A DNA stretch of 64,000 bases from Armillaria gallica (Eukaryota > Basidiomycota > Agaricomycetes > Agaricales > Physalacriaceae), in the NCBI GenBank assembly GCA_037576215.1, contig JBANDB010000001.1:6014001-6078000 (forward strand). The letters run 5' to 3'. Positions 58,905-64,000 of the stretch are shown here, piece by piece. The notes beneath the pieces were generated by a model, which was not told the DNA's origin, made no database searches, and saw nothing but the letters and a program-made list of their open reading frames with translations. How positions within the stretch are numbered: the first letter of the stretch is position 1; every line of letters begins with the position of its first letter. The translations under genes and the position numbers were made by a program.

Positions 58905-58958
58905 ATAGGCGCATTGGTTAGTACCCCCCGCACTGCGTTCGACTCCCAGCTGGATGAT
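58905..58958 (+). repeat. SINE-like repeat, family B
   Basis: ATAGGCGCATTGGTTAGTAC and TGCGTTCGACTCCCAGCTGG. Confidence 0.5.
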
Positions 58959-59199
58959 GGGCATAGACAAAAAAGCCTTTTCATCTGGGCTTTTCTTTCA
59001 TCAAGACAGCAGGAACTGCTTCTATAGAGACCCATTCATATATATTCCTAGGATTTACACATACCCAGCGCTTGAGGAACGTTTATCAAAAACAAAGAAG
59101 GGGTCAGTCATGGGACAAGAGCCTGACGTATGCTTAGATCTTGGCATTGCGAAGAAGATACAAACTTCTAATACTCTTGGGCTGCGCGCGCCAAATTTG

Positions 59200-60000
59200 T
59201 TCACACCCACTTGATCACATCCCCAGTCCTGAGCGCCAACAGAAATCGCCATATAGCACGTCCCTGCCTTTTCAAGAGCTGATGGCACAACTCTCTCGCC
59301 GATATCATTCGAGTTGGTACGCTAGCCGAATCCAATGGAACTCCGATGGGCCTGACGACCGCTCGATTGTATACGGCTAAGAGAGGAGGTTCGCACCGTG
59401 AATATGAGGGTGCAAGGTGGGGAGTACAGCTTTGAGAGAGCGGGAATACTCGCCGAGTGTAGATGTCAGCGTTGGGGACAGGGAGGTCATCTATGACCCA
59501 TTGCATCGCATCCCAGACATCCTGAGTTGCACTGGGGTACTGGACAGCCTGTGGTAGTTGGGGACGACGGTCATGAACCCGCGACTGGTAGAGAAGGAGC
59601 CGAGCCGGCGGCGGGGACCGCCAGCAGGTGGAGAACCCGGCACTGTGTGAAAAGACGAGCATCGGAGCATCGAGGCGCGAAATGGGAGGGCAGTACACGT
59701 CGAGCTTGTGATGGTAAGTTGGGATTCTCGCATGGCCTTCTCGACTGACATGCGCTAGGAGCATTTAGGGCTGTCCAAGTAGGTCAGCAATAGCAAAATA
59801 TAAGAGACAAGACGTACTCGGCACCAAGATATTGCTGGTTTCTCTCCCTTGGATGTATTCCCTGGTTCGCTGGATCCTTGCTACCATCGCTGGTCCATCT
59901 TATACCAAACAAAAACTGGGTCTCATCCTGAAACGATGCCGTTGCAGAATTGGTGAGCCTTTGCTCCAATCCGGATGAGAGGCATCGAGTGCTCTGTTAG
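59200..60000 (-). pseudogene. alpha/beta-hydrolase remnants, set 7
   Basis: A leader at 59969-59785 (ETQFLFGIRWTSDG) is followed by ARIPTYHHKLDVYCPP and RLDAPMLVFSHSAGF (about 59660-59740), VVPNYHRL in another frame, and ATQDVWDAMQWVIDDLPVPNADIYT (about 59450-59550). The nucleophile region is lost (DIYTRRVFPL). It lacks the 1.1-kb insert of set 2 and is followed at 59055-59288 by the shared 3' end of that set. Confidence 0.45.
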
Positions 60001-60690
60001 TGCAGTTGGCGCGCTGTCGTCTCAATTGGTGCGGGTTCGTCTTTGAGGCCTGACAACTCATTGCACCGCATCGCGCACGTCCTGAGCTGTGCCAGGGAAT
60101 TGGACACCCGAGTCGACGAGGTGGTAGGCAGGGACGACAGTGATGAATACGCGGGCGGTGAAGGGGCCGGGGTTGTGGTAGATGATGAAGCTAGGCGGGG
60201 GCGGACACCCATGTAGAACCTACAGCCATATGAGAAGATGAGGATTGGGTCCAGGATGTATGCGGGTATTGATGACATTCTCGTGTGGTCCTCTCGTCAA
60301 CGCGTACTAGATGGGAACAAAAGTATATGCTGCTGTTCAAGTAGGCTATGTAGAACCTGGCGCCATATGAGAAGATGAGGATCGAAGCGTTGGGGTGCAT
60401 ATTGGGAGGGTAGTAGTCGAGCGTGTAACAGTCTGTTGGGCCATATTGGTGGGATTCTCGCCGCTGTTACACAAAGGACATTAGTTATCATAAATTGTGT
60501 GAGACAAAGACGTACCCGACACCAAGATATCATTGATTTCTCTCCCTTGAACCTGGGCGATTTGTTCCATAGTTCGCTGGATGTTGGCTACCATCACCCG
60601 ACCATCTTGTACGAAAATGAGCATAGCTTCATCCTCAAACGAGGCACGGGATGCCATAGTAGGATTGGTGCCGGTGAGCTATGGCCCCGA
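60000..60690 (-). pseudogene. alpha/beta-hydrolase remnants, set 8
   Basis: Contains a leader (60650-60500: EDEAMLIFVQDGRVMVANIQ-like, then IQGREINDILV), then two successive partial oxyanion regions, FDPHLLIWRQVL/SILIFSYGARFY (about 60360-60400) and PILIFSYGCRFYMG (about 60215-60250), and LVDSGVQFPGTAQDVRDAMQ in pieces (about 60060-60130). The internal duplication and truncation make it a clear relic. Confidence 0.45.
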
Positions 60691-61183
60691 CTCGGATGAG
60701 GACGAGTGAGAGGCATACTTGCCGGCCAATATGATTGGGACGTAAACAGTGCAGAGCGTCGGGCTCGGGGGAGATAGCCAGCTTGACGCAAATCCGGTGT
60801 CCATTCGAAACGAGAGCGAGTCTATGAACGGTGGTCCCCTTGACATGACAACCATCCTCGCGTCTCCCTCAATGAACGCCCTTCTGCGCATGCATCGTAG
60901 ACGGTCGTTCCCTTCTCTCCCCACACATCACAGCCCTAGCCAGTGCGCCTCCCTCCCTCAGTGACATCCTCGAGCACGTGTCACCGGACGTGGCCTGGAT
61001 TTAAATCAGCTTCGTCAGGAAAACAACAATTGCAGCGACCCCGTCGTATATCAAGTTTGAAGCGACGAATCGAAATGAGCGCGAGTCTATGGCGACAGTC
61101 ATCAAAGTCACAAAGACATAACGGTCACAACCTTTCCCTTTTCGATCGCTGCCGCATTCACTCCTTGCCACTACCGACGTTCT

Positions 61184-62495
61184 ATGGCAATTTCATGCGC
61201 TTCTGGCTCTGCCCCTCTGACTCGAAAATTCGTTCAAGTATCCCTGACGACGACAGAATTGCGCCTGAAATGTTCTGGGTAAAACACCAGCCCTTCCTGG
61301 CCAGCGCAGGCTACATGTTACGACCTCGGTACCATCCAAATTGGACTCCTTCTTAGATCAGGAAAGATGGAACAACTCGATGGAGATTCCGTAAATCTTT
61401 TGAGGACGAACACTCTCTATTCGTAGGGAATAAATGAACAAATCTTGCTTTTGGGCTGACCTCACGGATCCAGACATCGCGTGTCCTGGATGCTGTACAA
61501 ACGAAAGACGGAACTAAAGTCGTTATCCGTATCACACGCACAGACACAGACGAACTCTCCATGGCAAAGCGTCTTTGCAGCTCCGATGAACCACGAAATC
61601 ATACTGTTCCCATCCTCGATGTCATACCTATACCGGATGATGAAGACCACCGCGTATTCATGGTAATGCCGCTAATGAAGCTATTCCACGAACCCGAATT
61701 CCATTGCCGGTCAGAGTTCGTGGATGCTTTTCGTCAGCTGTTAGAGGCAGGCCCTGTCCGTCACCACTAACACCAATCTGTCGTCTGATTTTTTACTCGC
61801 AGGGCCTCGATTTTACAGTCTCAACATCACTCACGGGTCAGTTTAACAAAGTTATTACTCGCTCCCTTTTGAACTTTGTCCTCCCATAGCGATGTGAGCC
61901 CGCTCAACTTCCTCATGGACTCCTCAAAAGTCTGTCCCAAACGGTACCATTACGCCTGCGAAACAAGTTACGATGGCGTTCACTGGAACCTCCCCACTCG
62001 TCCTCGATGTCGCATTGGCCCAGTCCAGTACTATATCATCGATTTCGAAAGCGCCCAAGAATACCCCGCAGGCAAGGAAAACGCTCTAACCACCAGAAAT
62101 CTCCGCTGCGGTATACACTCATCGCCAGAGTTTTCCCTCGGCGAGCCATGTAATCCATTCAAGTTGGACATGTACAATGCAGGTGCTACATTCTTTGAAC
62201 TTTGCGAGGTAATTTCTCCTTTCTAATTGCTACTCGGCACTGCTTACTCTGCCTTCCATAGGGATATCAAGGATTAGACGACTTCAAGCCTCTTTTGCTT
62301 GATATGATGTCCGAGGATCTGCTTGCCAGGCCTGATATGGAAGATGCTCTCCGGATGCTTGATGATCTCGTGTCTTCAAACGACAAACTTTGGCTACGCG
62401 GCAGGATCTGGAGGCTTTGTGCGTGGGTCAAACCTCCTTCGTACTTAATCCAGTATCTGTGGCGAAAATTCCCCATTCTTCTTCCGTACTTTTGA
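61184..62495 (+). pseudogene. Kinase-like gene, broken copy 3
   Basis: Exon order matches the intact copies at 12354 and 23649. Lesions: a 1-nt deletion in exon 1 near 61217, TAG at 61354-61356 replacing TGG of TPSW, a 9-nt in-frame loss near 61587, and a 4-nt deletion near 61813 just before the HGD catalytic loop. The GC-AG intron region (56 nt, with a TAA) cannot be read through, supporting it being an intron in the other copies. The last two exons (61916-62213, 62267-62495) remain open. The gap to DUF6535 copy 5 is 380 nt, convergent as in the other cassettes. Confidence 0.8.
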
Positions 62496-62722
62496 CATAA
62501 ACCACTCTGCTCTCCCGGGATCATTACTTGTGATTACAACTAAACCGCTCGAACAGGCCTAAAGAGGAACACGCGAGAATCGCGCCAGTATGACATCTGG
62601 CCGCGGGTTATACACCGCACGCACGCATTATGAGTAGTATTACGAAGCCGAATAATACACTATCGGATCTGTCCTTACGCATCTTGAATGAATTGGCAGA
62701 GGGCTAGACTTAGAGCCCTCCA

Positions 62723-62776
62723 GTAGTATGCCGGTTAGAACATATGCTTGAGTGGGTTCGACCCCCACTACTACGA
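62723..62776 (+). repeat. SINE-like repeat, family A
   Basis: TAGTATGCCGGTTAGAACAT and GTGGGTTCGACCCCCACTAC, in the gap between kinase-like copy 3 and DUF6535 copy 5. Confidence 0.6.
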
Positions 62777-62875
62777 TCAGATAATACGCTATAGGAATTT
62801 CGAACCGTGATTCTTTTCAATGGATGTCTGGATAACAATTACACGACATGCCAACCTATACAATAGATAAGGTGT

Positions 62876-64000
62876 TTATACTTGACCATCAATACTCGCC
62901 ACGTCCTTGTTTTTCAACTCTCTATCACGATGCCACCGGAACCGACGCCAAAGTGACGATGGCAGACACATGTTCATTGGTGGATTGTCCGGACGATCAT
63001 CCTCATCCTGCTCGGACCCAGCGACGTCCATCCCGTATTCATCCACACACCCCCCTCGAACGAACACCTGGAAAGCTCCCATGCGACGAGAATAATCTTC
63101 ACGAGGATACTCCCAACCAAAGTATTCAGGTACAGTGTTGAGTTTCTCCAGACATTGGAGCCAGGATGGATGATTGGGAGATAGGAGTGCAAGGTGTCGA
63201 AGAACAGGGTTTGATTTGGTTTCATCTTTGTGCACAAGGAGAAGAGCACAAGCGATGAAGAGGGTTTGAGGCTCGAAGACATAGTCTGTGGCCTGCTGGA
63301 ATATCTGGGAGTCCAATCTATTGGGTACCAATGCAAGAAAAAATGCATGAACAACCGCTACTGCATCATGTACGTTCAATAGATCCCAACCAGGCAGATC
63401 CTCCAGCGAGTCAAAGAGGCGCCGGGTAACAAAATGTCCAACAGCTTGGTTTATGAAAAGGGGACACGAGAAAAAATGAAGGGCAAGTTCAGTTGCCGGT
63501 GTAAATCGTTGAATATCTTCCTCGAAAACCACTTTATCTTCATATAGACATGATTGCCATTCATCATCTTCGAAAGCGTTTCGAACAGACTTTGCGACTA
63601 ATTCTGGAGTACACCAGTCCTTGGGAAGGAAGCTGGGTTGATGTGATGTGGACTTGAGTACTCGGAGAAAGATAAGAAACGCAATGCAAAAATCTTTAAC
63701 ATATTCTGGCTTCCCATTGCCAAAGTCGGCCGATGAGATCATCTTGTACAGCAGCTTTAAGACCACATGACGATTCACATCCAAACCAAACGAAGGGATG
63801 TTTTTGTCAACGAGCGAAAACTTGTGAACATCCAGATGAACTCCTATGTTAAGCAAAACTCGGCTGATGAAAGTGTAGCTGTAAAACCTGGGTTCATCAT
63901 CGAGTTCACTGTAACAGGATTCACCATCAGGTTCGCTGTAGGAAACCTTGGGAATGTCCCAAACAGAGGGTGAGCTGGCCATTTTGAGGAGAAAACACAG
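62876..64000 (-). CDS. DUF6535 gene, copy 5 (C-terminal part, 5' end outside window)
   Basis: Open to the right edge, where the frame still reads LCFLLKMASSPSVWDIPK. 374 codons of the soluble C-terminal region are visible with no stop before 62876. It contains a 10-15 residue expansion not in copies 2-4 (SEPDGESCYSELDDEPRFYSY). It shares with copy 3 several residues (SADFGNG, ELVAKSVRNAF against ELAAKSV), suggesting these two are closest relatives. The membrane part is not in the window. Confidence 0.85.
   Translation of the reverse strand: MCFLLKMASSPSVWDIPKVSYSEPDGESCYSELDDEPRFYSYTFISRVLLNIGVHLDVHKFSLVDKNIPSFGLDVNRHVVLKLLYKMISSADFGNGKPEYVKDFCIAFLIFLRVLKSTSHQPSFLPKDWCTPELVAKSVRNAFEDDEWQSCLYEDKVVFEEDIQRFTPATELALHFFSCPLFINQAVGHFVTRRLFDSLEDLPGWDLLNVHDAVAVVHAFFLALVPNRLDSQIFQQATDYVFEPQTLFIACALLLVHKDETKSNPVLRHLALLSPNHPSWLQCLEKLNTVPEYFGWEYPREDYSRRMGAFQVFVRGGCVDEYGMDVAGSEQDEDDRPDNPPMNMCLPSSLWRRFRWHRDRELKNKDVASIDGQV

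Larger units (their letters stand above)
56205..59290. repeat. Segmental duplicate, matches 28748-30980
   Basis: Same order of sequence as the other copy. It was the upstream neighbour of DUF6535 copy 4 before the KDZ-type insertion. Confidence 0.75.

Overview
The window is nuclear DNA of a filamentous basidiomycete, most likely an agaricomycete. Evidence: dense 41-65 nt spliceosomal introns, DUF6535 membrane proteins, the basidiomycete-type degenerate kinase-like family, fungal HNH-type genes and a large KDZ-type transposon. No prokaryotic signals and no housekeeping genes are visible. It reads as an accessory, repeat-rich, tandemly amplified region.

Layout. Five DUF6535 genes lie on the minus strand: <1-2419, 14086-17276, 25387-28598, 36807-39964 and 62876->64000. 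Copies 2 and 4 are intact (1028 and 1017 aa), copies 1 and 5 run off the window, and copy 3 carries two nonsense codons. Between them lies an amplified cassette. From left to right it holds a decayed alpha/beta-hydrolase (-), an HNH-type gene (+, both copies broken), a second decayed hydrolase (-), a kinase-like gene (+) convergent with the next DUF6535 gene, and several families of tRNA-derived SINE-like repeats in fixed places. The kinase-like gene is intact at 12354-13672 and 23649-24971 and broken at 61184-62495. The intact copies lack the usual ATP-binding Lys and have HGD and DFE in place of HRD and DFG, so they look like pseudokinases.

Mobile DNA. A ~16.1-kb KDZ-type element (about 40050-56197) sits in the upstream region of DUF6535 copy 4. 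It has a 7-bp GATGATG direct repeat and imperfect inverted termini. It carries a CxC2+KDZ transposase whose nine exons join in frame but contain three stop codons, several KDZ-associated accessory genes, an RNase-H1-N/viroplasmin-like protein gene, and a fragment of a fungal transcription factor. A motif built on ACTTTGTACATTACCGT recurs at both ends and in clusters across the element, three of them directly 5' of genes. Smaller insertions with clean 8-bp target duplications (5672-6482, 57635-58482, 6520-6875) are absent from paralogous cassettes, so they postdate the duplications.

How it fits together: the intact products (multi-pass DUF6535 protein, pseudokinase) form a repeated convergent pair that could act together. 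That is inference; DUF6535 has no established function. Hydrolase and HNH partners are decaying. Most of the nonsense codons seen in repeated sequences can be explained by C:G to T:A transitions, as expected from deamination of methylated repeats or a RIP-like process.
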